Notes: generated from the letters alone by a model not told the origin. A DNA stretch of 64,000 bases from Serratia marcescens subsp. marcescens ATCC 13880 (GCF_017299535.1 NZ_CP071238.1:1240001-1304000), one strand, 5' to 3'. Positions 49,552-59,461 are shown, counted from the stretch's first letter. Numbers and translations are program-made.

Positions 49552-50691
49552 ATGTTTGACTATGAAGTACTGCGATTTATCTGGTGGGTGCTGGTTGGCG
49601 TACTGCTGATCGGCTTCGCCGTCACCGACGGTTTCGACATGGGCGTCGGCATCCTGGTGCGCATCATCGGTAAAACCGATACCGAGCGCCGGGTGATGAT
49701 CAACTCCATCGCCCCGCACTGGGACGGTAACCAGGTGTGGCTGATCACCGCCGGCGGCGCGCTGTTCGCCGCCTGGCCGATGGTCTACGCAGCGGCCTTC
49801 TCGGGCTTCTACGTCGCCATGATCCTGGTGCTGGCGGCCTTGTTCTTCCGCCCGGTCGGTTTTGACTACCGTTCCAAGCTGGAGAGCACCCGCTGGCGCA
49901 ACATGTGGGACTGGGGCATCTTCATCGGTTCCTTCGTGCCTGCATTGGTGTTCGGCGTGGCGTTCGGCAACCTGCTGCAGGGCGTGCCGTTCCATGTGGA
50001 CGAGTACCTGCGTCTGTTCTACACCGGCAACTTCTTCCAACTGCTGAATCCGTTCGGTCTGTTGGCAGGCGTGGTCAGTCTGACCATGCTGGTCACTCAG
50101 GGCGCGACTTACCTGCAGATGCGCACCACCGGCGAGATCCACCTGCGGTCACGCGCCGCAGCGCAGATCGCGACGCTGATCATGGCGGTATGCTTCCTGC
50201 TGGCGGGCGTGTGGCTGGTGAAAGGCATCGACGGCTACGTGATCACTTCGGCGCTGGACACCATGGCGGAATCCAACCCGCTGCGTAAAGAAGTGGCGCA
50301 TCAGGCCGGCGCATGGCTGATCAACTTCAACAAGTATCCGCTGCTGTGGGCGTTGCCTGCGCTGGGCGTGGTGCTGCCGTTGTTCACCATCCTGTTCTCG
50401 CGTCTGGAGAAAGGCGCGCTGGCGTTCGTCACCTCGTCGCTGACCATCGCCTGCGTCATCCTCACCGCCGGGGTCACCATGTTCCCGTTCGTGATGCCGT
50501 CCAGCACCGTGCCTAACGTCAGCCTGACCATGTGGGATGCGACCTCGAGCCTGTTGACGCTGAAAGTGATGACCGTCGTGGCGGCGATCTTCGTGCCTAT
50601 CGTTTTGGCGTACACCAGCTGGTCGTACTACAAAATGTTCGGTCGCCTCGACAAGAATTACATCGAAAACAACAAGCATTCGCTGTACTAA
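49552..50691 (+). CDS. cydB: Cytochrome bd-I ubiquinol oxidase subunit II
   Basis: Second large membrane subunit of the bd oxidase. The 379-residue product has about eight to nine helices, begins MFDYEVLRFIWWVLVGVLL and contains the conserved DGFDMGVGIL and NQVWLITAGGALFAAWP segments. It lies 14 bases after cydA and 17 bases before cydX. Confidence 0.98.
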   Translation: MFDYEVLRFIWWVLVGVLLIGFAVTDGFDMGVGILVRIIGKTDTERRVMINSIAPHWDGNQVWLITAGGALFAAWPMVYAAAFSGFYVAMILVLAALFFRPVGFDYRSKLESTRWRNMWDWGIFIGSFVPALVFGVAFGNLLQGVPFHVDEYLRLFYTGNFFQLLNPFGLLAGVVSLTMLVTQGATYLQMRTTGEIHLRSRAAAQIATLIMAVCFLLAGVWLVKGIDGYVITSALDTMAESNPLRKEVAHQAGAWLINFNKYPLLWALPALGVVLPLFTILFSRLEKGALAFVTSSLTIACVILTAGVTMFPFVMPSSTVPNVSLTMWDATSSLLTLKVMTVVAAIFVPIVLAYTSWSYYKMFGRLDKNYIENNKHSLY

Positions 50692-50708
50692 GGATAAGGA
50701 GCTAAACC

Positions 50709-50822
50709 ATGTGGTATTTTGCCTGGATTCTCGGAACGCTTCTTGCCTGCGCCTTCGGCATCATCACGGCGCTGGCGCTTGAGCAGAGCGAAGCGACCAA
50801 AGCTCAGCAAGACGGTAAGTGA
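50709..50822 (+). CDS. cydX: Cytochrome bd-I accessory subunit CydX
   Basis: A 37-residue single-helix subunit required for a stable bd oxidase. It begins MWYFAWILGTLLACAFGII, almost identical to E. coli CydX, followed by a charged tail (EQSEATKAQQDGK). AAGGAG lies seven bases before the ATG. The TGA overlaps the ybgE start (TGATG). Confidence 0.95.
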   Translation: MWYFAWILGTLLACAFGIITALALEQSEATKAQQDGK

Positions 50823-51118
50823 TGAGCTCGTCCGTGATTGACAAGCTGTACGCTGTCACCGACAAGGGCCCGGTTCGGGCCCTTTCCCTGGCGCTGGCGT
50901 TGATTTTGGCGGGGTGCGTGTTCTGGGATCCGACGCGTTTCGCCGCCAAAACCAGCTCGCTGGAGATTTGGGAAGGGCTGTTGCTGATTTGGGCCGTATG
51001 CGCCGGGGTGATCCACGGTTTCGGATTCCGCCCGCAGCGCAGCGTCTGGCGCGCTTTTTTCGCGCCGCTTCCCGCAATTGTGATCTTGTGCGCAGGATTA
51101 CTTTACGTTTCTTTATAA
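50822..51118 (+). CDS. ybgE: Cyd operon protein YbgE
   Basis: A 98-residue membrane protein with three hydrophobic segments (LSLALALILAGCVFW, LEIWEGLLLIWAVCAGVI, LPAIVILCAGLLYVSL). It is always found behind cydABX in enterobacteria; its role is unknown. It starts at ATG 50822 in the cydX stop. Confidence 0.9.
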   Translation: MSSSVIDKLYAVTDKGPVRALSLALALILAGCVFWDPTRFAAKTSSLEIWEGLLLIWAVCAGVIHGFGFRPQRSVWRAFFAPLPAIVILCAGLLYVSL

Positions 51119-51248
51119 TCTCCCCGATGTCCCCACGTTATGGGCCCTCACGGCCCATAATTATTTTCATTCCCATCTTGTAACCCATTCCCAACCCGAT
51201 CCGTCTTGCGTATAGTAGCAGCGTTAAATTGCATTGCTGGGAAGTAGA

Positions 51249-52333
<1,085 letters not shown>

Positions 52334-52345
52334 GTAGGAGGTAGC

Positions 52346-52774
52346 ATGGCGAGAGTACGTGGACGTAGTCGGCGCGAGCTGAAGTCCGAAATTAACATCG
52401 TTCCGCTGCTCGACGTGTTGCTGGTGCTGCTGCTGATCTTTATGGCAACCGCGCCAATCATCACGCAGAGCGTGGAGGTTGACCTGCCGGACGCCACCGA
52501 TTCCAAGACGGTGTCCAGCGATGACAATCCGCCGGTGATCCTCGAGGTTTCCGGCGTAGGTCAATACACCCTGGTGGTGGATCACAACCGTATGGAGCTG
52601 CTGCCGCCTGAGCAAGTCGCGGCCGAAGCCAAGTCGCGTTTGGCGGCTAACCCGAAAACGGTCTTTTTGATCGGCGGTGCGAAGGAAGTCCCTTACGATG
52701 AGATTATCAAGGCATTGAATATTCTCCATCAGGCGGGCGTGGCTTCCGTGGGGCTGATGACCCAGCCGATCTGA
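52346..52774 (+). CDS. tolR: Tol-Pal system subunit TolR
   Basis: Stator-like subunit that joins TolQ and TolA. The 142-residue product has one membrane helix (about 20-42) carrying the essential aspartate in IVPLLDVLLVLLLIF, and a periplasmic domain. A TAGGAGG lies seven bases before the ATG. Confidence 0.97.
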   Translation: MARVRGRSRRELKSEINIVPLLDVLLVLLLIFMATAPIITQSVEVDLPDATDSKTVSSDDNPPVILEVSGVGQYTLVVDHNRMELLPPEQVAAEAKSRLAANPKTVFLIGGAKEVPYDEIIKALNILHQAGVASVGLMTQPI

Positions 52775-52795
52775 CCGTAAGGCCAACGGCAACCC

Positions 52796-52821
52796 GGTTC
52801 CTGCGCTGCGGCTCAGGAACC
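52796..52821 (+). repeat. Hairpin in the tolR-tolA spacer
   Basis: GGTTCCTG (52796-52803) and CAGGAACC (52814-52821) form an 8-bp stem with a GC-rich loop and no T-run, 35 bases before the tolA start. Confidence 0.5.
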
Positions 52822-52855
52822 CCGTATAAGCAACACCAGTTTTTGGGAATCTATT

Positions 52856-54082
52856 TTGGTAAAGGCAACTGAGCAAAACGATAAGCTGAACCGCGCCGTT
52901 ATTGTTTCGGTCGTTCTGCACTTCATACTGATTGCCCTGCTGATTTGGGGATCGCTGCAGGAAAAGGTCGACATGGGCGCCGGCGGCGGCGGCGATGGCA
53001 CCGTGGTGGGCGCGGTGATGGTCGATCCCGGTGCCGTGGTGGAACAGTACAACCGCCAGCAGCAGCAGAGCAACGATGCGCAGCGTGCCGAGAAGCAGCG
53101 CCAGAAAAAAGCGGAGCAACAGGCCGAAGAGCTTCAGCAGAAGCAGGCGGAGCAACAGCAGCGCCTGAAAGAGCTGGAGAAAGAGCGTTTGGCGGCGCAG
53201 GAGAAAGCCGCGCAGGACGCCAAAGCGCAGGCTGAGCAACAGCAGAAGGCGGCGGAGCAGCAGAAACAGGCCGCCGAGCAGCAAAAAGCGGCGGAAGCCG
53301 CCGCAGCCAAGGCCAAAGAGCAACAGAAGGTCGCCGAAGCCGCCGCCGCCAAGGCGAAGGCCGAAGCGGACAAGGTCGCCAAGGCGCAGGCGGAAGCCCA
53401 GAAAAAAGCCGAAGCGGAAGCCAAGAAAGAAGCGGCAGCTGCCGCCGCCGCCAAGAAACAGGCGGAAGAGGCGAAGAAAGCCGCCGCCGCTGCGGCAGAA
53501 AAGAAAGCCGCAGAGGCCGCGGAGAAGAAAGCGGCCGCTGAAGCCGAGAAAAAAGCTGCAGCGGAAGCCGAGAAGAAGGCTGCCGCCGAGGCAGAGAAGA
53601 AAGCGGCGGCCGAGAAAGCCGCTGCCGCCAAAAAAGCCGCTGCGGACGCCAAGAAGAAGGCCGCCGCCGAGGCTGCGAAACAATCGGAGGAAGTTAGCGA
53701 TCTGTTTGGCGGCCTGGCGGATGGCAAGAACGCGCCGAAAGGCGGCGGTGCCAAATCGAAGGGCGACGGTAAACCGGCCGGGCAGGGCAATGCCAAAACG
53801 GCGGGCGCCAGCGGGGCGGATATCAGCGGTTATATGGGGCAGATCCAAGGGGCGATTCAGAGCAAGTTCTATGACGCCAGCTCGTTCGCCGGCAAAACCT
53901 GCGACCTGCGTATCAAGCTGGCGCCGGACGGCCTGCTGATAAGCGTACAAGCGGCGGGCGGCGATCCTGCTTTGTGTCAGGCCGCGGTCTCTGCCGCCAA
54001 GTTGGCGCACATACCTAAGCCGCCGAGCGATGCCGTTTATCAGCACTTTAAGAATTCTATCCTTGAATTCAAACCGCAATAA
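52856..54082 (+). CDS. tolA: Tol-Pal system protein TolA
   Basis: Inner-membrane protein that spans the periplasm and pulls on Pal and TolB. The 408-residue product has a membrane anchor (about 14-34, with the SVVLH face). A very long Ala/Lys/Glu/Gln helical domain of repeated KAAAEAEKK-type units follows (about 65-280). The globular C-terminal domain has SKFYDASSFAGKTCDLRIKLAPDG and two cysteines. The start is the rare codon TTG (then GTAAAGGCAACTGAG), fixed by alignment with E. coli MSKATEQND and by GGGA eight bases upstream; no ATG or GTG is available nearby. Confidence 0.95.
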   Translation: MVKATEQNDKLNRAVIVSVVLHFILIALLIWGSLQEKVDMGAGGGGDGTVVGAVMVDPGAVVEQYNRQQQQSNDAQRAEKQRQKKAEQQAEELQQKQAEQQQRLKELEKERLAAQEKAAQDAKAQAEQQQKAAEQQKQAAEQQKAAEAAAAKAKEQQKVAEAAAAKAKAEADKVAKAQAEAQKKAEAEAKKEAAAAAAAKKQAEEAKKAAAAAAEKKAAEAAEKKAAAEAEKKAAAEAEKKAAAEAEKKAAAEKAAAAKKAAADAKKKAAAEAAKQSEEVSDLFGGLADGKNAPKGGGAKSKGDGKPAGQGNAKTAGASGADISGYMGQIQGAIQSKFYDASSFAGKTCDLRIKLAPDGLLISVQAAGGDPALCQAAVSAAKLAHIPKPPSDAVYQHFKNSILEFKPQ

Positions 54083-54214
54083 CGGTTGATTGACTGAGTA
54101 AGATCACAGGGATGTACTAAGGTAACCAACAGGGATTATGTAGTTTTACGTAAGTTGGTTTGTTAAAATTCTGCTAATTTATCGCAGGCATCCCGCCTGG
54201 ATAAGGGAGATGAG

Positions 54215-55507
54215 ATGAAGCAGGCATTTCGAGTAGCGCTAGGTTTTTTAATTCTGTGGGCGTCCGTGTTGCACGCGGAAGTTCGCATTGAAATCACCCA
54301 AGGGGTCGACTCCGCTCGTCCGATTGGCGTGGTGCCGTTTAAATGGGCGGGCCCAGGCACGCCGCCGGAAGATATCGGCAAGATTGTCGGCGCGGATCTG
54401 CGCAACAGCGGCAAATTCAACCCGATCGACGTGGCTCGCATGCCGCAGCAACCGACCTCCGCGTCTGAAGTGACGCCGGCGGCCTGGACTGCATTGGGCA
54501 TCGACGCCGTGGTTGTCGGCCAGGTTCAGCCTGGCGCCGACGGCAGCTACCTGATCTCCTACCAGTTGGTGGACACCTCGGGTTCGCCGGGCACCGTATT
54601 GGCGCAGAACCAGTATAAAGTGACCAAACAGTGGTTGCGTTATTCTGCCCATACCGCCAGCGACGAAGTGTTCGAGAAGCTGACCGGCATCAAGGGCGCG
54701 TTCCGCACCCGTATTGCCTACGTGGTGCAGACCAACGGCGGGAAATTCCCGTACGAGCTGCGCGTAGCGGATTACGACGGTTACAACCAGTTCACGGTGC
54801 ACCGTTCGCCTGAGCCGCTGATGTCGCCGGCCTGGTCGCCGGACGGCAGCAAACTGGCTTATGTGACCTTCGAGAGCGGCCGCTCTGCGCTGGTGGTGCA
54901 GACCCTGGCTAACGGCGCTATCCGCCAGATCGCCTCTTTCCCGCGCCACAACGGTGCGCCGGCGTTCTCGCCGGACGGCAGCAAGCTGGCCTTCGCGCTG
55001 TCCAAGAGCGGCAGCCTGAACCTGTACGTGATGAACCTCGGCTCCGGCCAGATCACGCAGCTGACCGATGGCCGCAACAACAACACCGAACCGACCTGGT
55101 TCCCGGATGGCCAGTCTCTGGCGTTTACCTCCGACCAGGGCGGGCGTCCGCAGATTTATAAAATCAGCGCCAGCGGCGGTGCCGCACAGCGTCTGACATG
55201 GGAAGGCTCTCAGAACCAGGATTCTGAAGTCAGCTCCGACGGTAAATTCCTGGTGATGGTGAGCACCAACAGTGGTGCACAACACATCGCCAAACAAGAT
55301 CTTGGATCGGGCGCCGTTCAGGTTTTGACCGGCACCTTCCTGGATGAAACGCCTAGTATTGCGCCAAACGGCACCATGGTGATCTATAGCTCCACGCAAG
55401 GTATGGGCTCCGTGCTGCAGTTGGTGTCAACTGATGGGCGTTTCAAAGCGCGTCTTCCGGCAACTGATGGACAGGTCAAATTCCCTGCCTGGTCGCCGTA
55501 TCTGTGA
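54215..55507 (+). CDS. tolB: Tol-Pal system periplasmic protein TolB
   Basis: Periplasmic beta-propeller that binds Pal and TolA. The 430-residue product has a signal peptide ending at VLHA (residue 21), then an N-terminal domain. WD40-like propeller repeats follow ([45 protein letters not shown]). A GGGAGATGAG precedes the ATG. The 132-bp gap after tolA may hold a secondary promoter. Confidence 0.98.
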   Translation: MKQAFRVALGFLILWASVLHAEVRIEITQGVDSARPIGVVPFKWAGPGTPPEDIGKIVGADLRNSGKFNPIDVARMPQQPTSASEVTPAAWTALGIDAVVVGQVQPGADGSYLISYQLVDTSGSPGTVLAQNQYKVTKQWLRYSAHTASDEVFEKLTGIKGAFRTRIAYVVQTNGGKFPYELRVADYDGYNQFTVHRSPEPLMSPAWSPDGSKLAYVTFESGRSALVVQTLANGAIRQIASFPRHNGAPAFSPDGSKLAFALSKSGSLNLYVMNLGSGQITQLTDGRNNNTEPTWFPDGQSLAFTSDQGGRPQIYKISASGGAAQRLTWEGSQNQDSEVSSDGKFLVMVSTNSGAQHIAKQDLGSGAVQVLTGTFLDETPSIAPNGTMVIYSSTQGMGSVLQLVSTDGRFKARLPATDGQVKFPAWSPYL

Positions 55508-55551
55508 TGCATGTGTAAATATGTATGGCAAACTATAAAAGGATCAAAGAA

Positions 55552-56067
55552 ATGCAACTGAACAAAGTGCTGAAAGGGCTTCTGCTGGCACTGCCAGTTC
55601 TGGCTGTAGCAGCTTGTAGTTCTAACAAAAGCGCGAACAACGACCAATCTGGTATGGGCGCTGGCGCCGGCACTGGTATGGAAAACGGCAGCAGCAACCT
55701 GTCTTCCGAAGAACAAGCTCGTCTGCAGATGCAAGAACTGCAGAAGAACAACATCGTTTACTTCGGCCTGGACAAGTATGACGTAAGCTCCGAATTCGCT
55801 CAGATGCTGGACGCGCACGCTGCATTCCTGCGTAACAACCCGTCTTACAAAGTGACCGTTGAAGGCCACGCTGACGAACGCGGCACGCCGGAATACAACA
55901 TCGCTCTGGGTGAGCGTCGTGCTAACGCCGTTAAAATGTACCTGCAGGGTAAAGGCGTTTCCGCTGACCAGATCTCTATCGTTTCTTACGGTAAAGAAAA
56001 ACCAGCAGTACTGGGCCACGACGAAGCGGCTTATGCTAAAAACCGTCGTGCCGTTCTGGTTTACTAA
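55552..56067 (+). CDS. pal: Peptidoglycan-associated lipoprotein Pal
   Basis: Outer-membrane lipoprotein that anchors the envelope to peptidoglycan. The 171-residue product has a signal peptide with lipobox VAAC, acylated cysteine 22. A flexible Gly/Ser linker leads to an OmpA-type peptidoglycan-binding domain ([25 protein letters not shown]). ATG 55552 (MQLNKVLKG) is chosen over a start nine codons upstream by alignment. Confidence 0.98.
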   Translation: MQLNKVLKGLLLALPVLAVAACSSNKSANNDQSGMGAGAGTGMENGSSNLSSEEQARLQMQELQKNNIVYFGLDKYDVSSEFAQMLDAHAAFLRNNPSYKVTVEGHADERGTPEYNIALGERRANAVKMYLQGKGVSADQISIVSYGKEKPAVLGHDEAAYAKNRRAVLVY

Positions 56068-56076
56068 GAGAATCGC

Positions 56077-56871
56077 ATGAACAGTAACTTCAGACGTCAC
56101 CTGTTGAGTCTGTCGTTACTGGTTGGCGTAGCGGCCCCTTGGGCCGCTACTGCCCAAGCGCCAATCAGTAATGTCGGCTCCGGCTCGGTCGAAGACCGTG
56201 TCACCTCGCTTGAGCGCATCAGCAATGCTCAAGGCCAGCTTTTAAACCAACTCCAGCAGCAACTCTCTGACAATCAACGCGACATTGATTCTCTCCGTGG
56301 ACAAATCCAGGAAAGCCAGTATCAGTTGAATCAGGTCGTTGAACGCCAGAAGCAAATCTATCAACAGATGGATAGCCTCAGCCAGGGCGGCGCTCAGAGC
56401 GCCTCTGCGGCAGCGGGCGCTGCCGGCGGGGCAGCCGCAGGCGCATCTTCCGATGCGGGCAGCAGCGCGCCTGCAGCCGCTTCTGCAACGCCGAGCGGCG
56501 GTGATGAGAACAGTGACTACAACGCCGCTGTTTCTCTGGCGCTGGAAAAAAAACAGTATGACCAGGCGATTTCCGCCTTTCAGTCCTTCGTAAAACAGTA
56601 CCCGAAGTCCACTTACCAGCCCAATGCCAACTATTGGCTGGGCCAGTTGTTCTACAACAAGGGTAAAAAAGACGATGCGGCCTACTATTTTGCGGTGGTG
56701 GTGAAGAATTACGCTAAATCACCGAAGGCGCCGGACGCCATGTACAAGGTGGGTATCATCATGCAGGAAAAAGGGCAGGCTGATAAAGCCAAGGCCGTGT
56801 TCCAGCAGGTGATTAAACAATACCCAACCAGTGCGGCGGCCAAGCAGGCGAAAAGTCGCGTAGGCGGTTAA
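56077..56871 (+). CDS. cpoB: Cell division coordinator CpoB
   Basis: Periplasmic protein that links outer-membrane constriction (Tol-Pal) with PBP1B activity at the septum. The 264-residue product has a signal peptide ending near residue 27 (ATAQA), a trimeric coiled coil (about 40-105, LLNQLQQQLSDNQRDIDSLRGQ). An Ala/Gly/Ser linker and three TPR repeats follow (about 145-262, YQPNANYWLGQLFYNKGKKDDA). It ends the tol operon; a 12-bp inverted repeat follows. Confidence 0.95.
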   Translation: MNSNFRRHLLSLSLLVGVAAPWAATAQAPISNVGSGSVEDRVTSLERISNAQGQLLNQLQQQLSDNQRDIDSLRGQIQESQYQLNQVVERQKQIYQQMDSLSQGGAQSASAAAGAAGGAAAGASSDAGSSAPAAASATPSGGDENSDYNAAVSLALEKKQYDQAISAFQSFVKQYPKSTYQPNANYWLGQLFYNKGKKDDAAYYFAVVVKNYAKSPKAPDAMYKVGIIMQEKGQADKAKAVFQQVIKQYPTSAAAKQAKSRVGG

Positions 56872-56882
56872 CGGCTAGAAAA

Positions 56883-56925
56883 ATGAGCCCAGAAGTTAGT
56901 CGATTTGACCGATTTCTGGGCTCAT
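56883..56925 (+). terminator. Inverted repeat after cpoB
   Basis: ATGAGCCCAGAA (56883-56894) and TTCTGGGCTCAT (56914-56925) are perfect 12-bp arms with a 19-base loop. No T-run follows, so termination is likely weak or the hairpin protects the mRNA 3' end. Confidence 0.5.
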
Positions 56926-56970
56926 TCGCGTGAAGAACAAGCAGTTGAACGCATCGGTAAAAAATTTAGG

Positions 56971-56998
56971 TTGCGCTGCCAAGATAAATTAGTAATAT
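56971..56998 (+). promoter_or_regulatory. Promoter of the lysine/valine tRNA operon
   Basis: TTGCGC (56971-56976) and TAATAT (56993-56998) are separated by 16 bases and followed by a GC-rich discriminator (GCCGCC), typical of stringently controlled stable-RNA promoters. Confidence 0.65.
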
Positions 56999-57049
56999 AT
57001 GCCGCCGTTGCCAAGACATCTTGCAAGATGTTAAAGCGGCAGGGAAATT

Positions 57050-57125
57050 GGGTCGTTAGCTCAGTTGGTAGAGCAGTTGACTTTTAATCAATTGGTCGCA
57101 GGTTCGAATCCTGCACGACCCACCA
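57050..57125 (+). tRNA. tRNA-Lys (anticodon TTT)
   Basis: A 76-base cloverleaf with CCA encoded. The acceptor GGGTCGT pairs with ACGACCC, the anticodon TTT is at 57083-57085, and the T arm has GGTTCGAATCC. First of the cluster. Confidence 0.97.
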
Positions 57126-57154
57126 ATTTCTGAAGTAGCAGTAACCACAACAGT

Positions 57155-57230
57155 GGGTGATTAGCTCAGTTGGTAGAGCATCTCCTTTACACGGAGGGGG
57201 TCGGCGGTTCGAGCCCGTCATCACCCACCA
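57155..57230 (+). tRNA. tRNA-Val (anticodon TAC)
   Basis: A 76-base cloverleaf with CCA encoded. The acceptor GGGTGAT pairs with ATCACCC and the anticodon TAC is at 57188-57190. Confidence 0.97.
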
Positions 57231-57237
57231 CTGTTAT

Positions 57238-57313
57238 GGGTCGTTAGCTCAGTTGGTAGAGCAGTTGACTTTTAATCAATTGGTCGCAGGTTCGAATCCT
57301 GCACGACCCACCA
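57238..57313 (+). tRNA. tRNA-Lys (anticodon TTT)
   Basis: Identical to the first tRNA-Lys gene of the cluster; only seven bases separate it from the preceding tRNA-Val. Confidence 0.97.
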
Positions 57314-57465
57314 TTCTTTAAGAATGGCAGCTTCAGAATCGGTTTGATGTGGCAAAGTAAAGGTCCGAGTCGAGTACCCGTCGAGTTGTCCTGAACATCC
57401 CCATCCTTGTTTTCCGCGAGTCGGTTCCAATAACCTATTCGCCATCAGCAGTAAACCACATCAGT
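57314..57465 (+). repeat. Spacer with a strongly decayed tRNA-Lys 3'-end copy
   Basis: This 152-base spacer contains GGTCCGAG, then a segment with GTCGAGTACCCGTCGAG, then TGTCCTGAACATCCCCATCC. Its order resembles the interrupted tRNA-Lys 3' fragments at 57589-57663 and 57977-58065, but with many differences. No functional tRNA. Confidence 0.35.
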
Positions 57466-57541
57466 GGGTCGTTAGCTCAGTTGGTAGAGCAGTTGACTTT
57501 TAATCAATTGGTCGCAGGTTCGAATCCTGCACGACCCACCA
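57466..57541 (+). tRNA. tRNA-Lys (anticodon TTT)
   Basis: Third identical copy of the lysine tRNA, with CCA encoded. Confidence 0.97.
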
Positions 57542-57588
57542 CTCTTTAATAGAGCAAGGTGTTAAATCGTCAGGATGAGAACCGTAAA

Positions 57589-57663
57589 GGTTCGAGTCTC
57601 GCGAAGCGAGACAACATCACTCCGGTGGTGGCCCGAAGGGCGAGTTATCCTACACGATCCACC
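57589..57663 (+). pseudogene. tRNA-Lys 3'-end remnant interrupted by small hairpins
   Basis: GGTTCGAG (start of the T arm) is followed by three small stem-loops: TCTCGCGAAGCGAGA (57597-57611), CATCAC-TCCG-GTGGTG (57615-57630) and GCCCGAAGGGC (57631-57641). The sequence then resumes with ATCCTACACGATCCACCA (57646-57663), which differs from the tRNA-Lys 3' end at two positions. Confidence 0.6.
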
Positions 57664-57709
57664 ATTCTTTGAGTGGACAAGATGTGAAAAATAGCAGTAC
57701 CACAGCAGT

Positions 57710-57785
57710 GGGTGATTAGCTCAGTTGGTAGAGCATCTCCTTTACACGGAGGGGGTCGGCGGTTCGAGCCCGTCATCACCCACCA
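57710..57785 (+). tRNA. tRNA-Val (anticodon TAC)
   Basis: Second identical valine tRNA of the cluster, with CCA encoded. Confidence 0.97.
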
Positions 57786-57791
57786 CACTGC

Positions 57792-57867
57792 GGGTCGTTA
57801 GCTCAGTTGGTAGAGCAGTTGACTTTTAATCAATTGGTCGCAGGTTCGAATCCTGCACGACCCACCA
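57792..57867 (+). tRNA. tRNA-Lys (anticodon TTT)
   Basis: Fourth identical lysine tRNA and last gene of the operon, six bases after tRNA-Val, with a terminator directly behind. Confidence 0.97.
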
Positions 57868-57873
57868 ATTCAG

Positions 57874-57898
57874 AAAAAGCGCCTTTGGGCGCTTTTTT
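57874..57898 (+). terminator. Rho-independent terminator of the tRNA operon
   Basis: AAGCGCC (57877-57883) and GGCGCTT (57888-57894) form a stem that ends in a T-run. Confidence 0.88.
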
Positions 57899-57976
57899 CG
57901 TTTCTGTAACATCCAAACCTGACCTCATCTTCTCGCTTAACATGGTCACCGAGTCGTGCGGGTGAGATCCTGCGTT

Positions 57977-58086
57977 CAGGTTCTAGCATCGCGCAGCGAT
58001 ACGACAACGCGCAGCGTTGCCCGCAGGGTGAGGCCACGGGCCGAATCAATCCTGCACGACCCACCCATTCAGAAAAAGCGCCTTTT
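57977..58086 (+). pseudogene. Second interrupted tRNA-Lys 3'-end copy with partial terminator
   Basis: CAGGTTCTAG is followed by hairpin-forming sequence (ATCGCGCAGCGAT, AACGCGCAGCGTT) and then by AATCCTGCACGACCCACC (58048-58065), an exact copy of the tRNA-Lys 3' end. It continues with CATTCAGAAAAAGCGCCTTT, matching the downstream flank of the last real tRNA-Lys. Confidence 0.65.
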
Positions 58087-58299
58087 ATCGCATCCGCATC
58101 ACCGCAATCTGAATCCGCTGCTTTCTCGTTTCAACAACACACCGATCGTCATCCCGCTCTTTTCTGAACGGCTATACGTTCTCGCCAAGCGGTTATCCGC
58201 TATGAACTGCGCGGGCAATGCCTGTGTTTTTAATCTATTAAACAATAGGTGCGCAAAATTGAAAATATCAGCGGACTTTTCGCGCTGATTTAGGTATTT

Positions 58300-58317
58300 T
58301 GTTTAGTATATAAAACT
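58300..58317. promoter_or_regulatory. NadR-like operator upstream of nadA
   Basis: TGTTTA-GTATAT-AAAACT matches the NadR box TGTTTA-N6-TAAACA at ten of twelve positions, 63 bases before the nadA start. NadR represses nadA-pnuC in E. coli and Salmonella. Confidence 0.55.
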
Positions 58318-58379
58318 AAGGGCGTTGCGGCAGGCAATATTCAAGCGGCAGGCGCCCAGCCTAGCATGAGATTGCAGCG

Positions 58380-59441
58380 ATGAGTGAAATGTTTGATGTC
58401 AATGCGGCGGTGTATCCCTTCCCGCCTAAACCGGTACCGCTGGACGTAGCCGAAAAAGCCTTTTATCGCGAAAAGATCAAAACCCTGCTCAAGCAGCGCA
58501 ACGCGGTGATGGTCGCCCACTATTATACCGATCCGGAAATCCAGGCGCTGGCGGAAGAAACCGGCGGCTGCGTGGCGGATTCGCTGGAAATGGCGCGCTT
58601 CGGCAGCGCGCATCCGGCTTCCACGCTGTTGGTGGCCGGCGTGCGTTTCATGGGGGAAACCGCCAAGATCCTCAGCCCGGAAAAGCAGGTGCTGATGCCG
58701 ACGCTGTTTGCCGAATGTTCGCTGGATCTGGGCTGCCCGGAAGAGGAATTTCATGCGTTTTGCGACAGCCATCCCGATCGCACCGTGGTGGTCTATGCGA
58801 ATACCTCGGCGGCGGTCAAAGCGCGCGCTGACTGGGTGGTGACCTCCAGCATCGCCGTCGAACTGATCGAGCATCTGGATAGCCTGGGCGAGAAAATTAT
58901 CTGGGCGCCGGATCGTCATCTCGGCAGCTACGTGCAGAAGCAGACCGGCGCTGACGTGTTGTGTTGGCAAGGCGCCTGCATTGTCCATGACGAGTTTAAG
59001 ACCCAGGCGCTGCGGCGCATGAAGGCGCTCTATCCGCAGGCGGCCATCCTGGTGCATCCCGAATCGCCTCAGGCGGTGGTCGAGCTGGCGGATGCGGTGG
59101 GATCGACCAGCCAACTGATTCAGGCGGCGAAAACATTGCCGCATCAACAGCTGATCGTCGCCACCGATCGCGGTATCTTTTACAAGATGCAGCAGGCTTG
59201 TCCGGACAAGGAGCTGTTCGAAGCGCCGACTGCCGGGGAAGGCGCGACCTGCCGCAGCTGCGCGCATTGCCCGTGGATGGCGATGAATGGCCTGAAGGCG
59301 ATTGCCGAAGGGCTGGAGCAGGGGGGCGCGCAGCATGAGATCCACGTGGACGCCGCGCTGCGTGAAAAGGCGCTGGTGCCGCTGAACCGCATGCTGGATT
59401 TCGCCGCTCAGCTTAAGATGCAGGTTAAAGGCAACGCTTAA
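58380..59441 (+). CDS. nadA: Quinolinate synthase NadA
   Basis: [4Fe-4S] enzyme that condenses iminoaspartate with dihydroxyacetone phosphate to quinolinate in NAD synthesis. The 353-residue product carries the three cluster ligands at C113 (FAECSLDLG), C200 ([10 protein letters not shown]) and C297 ([11 protein letters not shown]), the same positions as in E. coli. A C291-x2-C294-x2-C297 triplet is also kept. pnuC follows after 20 bases. Confidence 0.97.
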   Translation: MSEMFDVNAAVYPFPPKPVPLDVAEKAFYREKIKTLLKQRNAVMVAHYYTDPEIQALAEETGGCVADSLEMARFGSAHPASTLLVAGVRFMGETAKILSPEKQVLMPTLFAECSLDLGCPEEEFHAFCDSHPDRTVVVYANTSAAVKARADWVVTSSIAVELIEHLDSLGEKIIWAPDRHLGSYVQKQTGADVLCWQGACIVHDEFKTQALRRMKALYPQAAILVHPESPQAVVELADAVGSTSQLIQAAKTLPHQQLIVATDRGIFYKMQQACPDKELFEAPTAGEGATCRSCAHCPWMAMNGLKAIAEGLEQGGAQHEIHVDAALREKALVPLNRMLDFAAQLKMQVKGNA

Positions 59442-59461
59442 CCGTTTAAAAGGATGACCTC

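Larger units (their letters stand above)
57868..58379 (+). other. tRNA operon to nadA intergenic region
   Basis: This 512-bp gap holds the tRNA terminator, an interrupted copy of the tRNA-Lys 3' end plus the beginning of its terminator (57977-58086), and a NadR-like box before nadA. No protein gene is supported. Confidence 0.6.

Noticed and set aside
53100..53690. Dense short repeats that could be taken for a tandem-repeat or CRISPR-like locus
   Set aside because: They are degenerate Ala/Glu/Lys codons of the tolA helical domain, in frame and without spacers.
56905..57087. A 60-codon plus-strand frame between cpoB and the tRNA cluster
   Set aside because: It runs through the tRNA promoter and into the first tRNA-Lys, and has no homology or ribosome-binding site.
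57050..57867. Regularly spaced identical 76-bp units
   Set aside because: These are tRNA-Lys and tRNA-Val genes with full cloverleafs and encoded CCA, not a CRISPR array.
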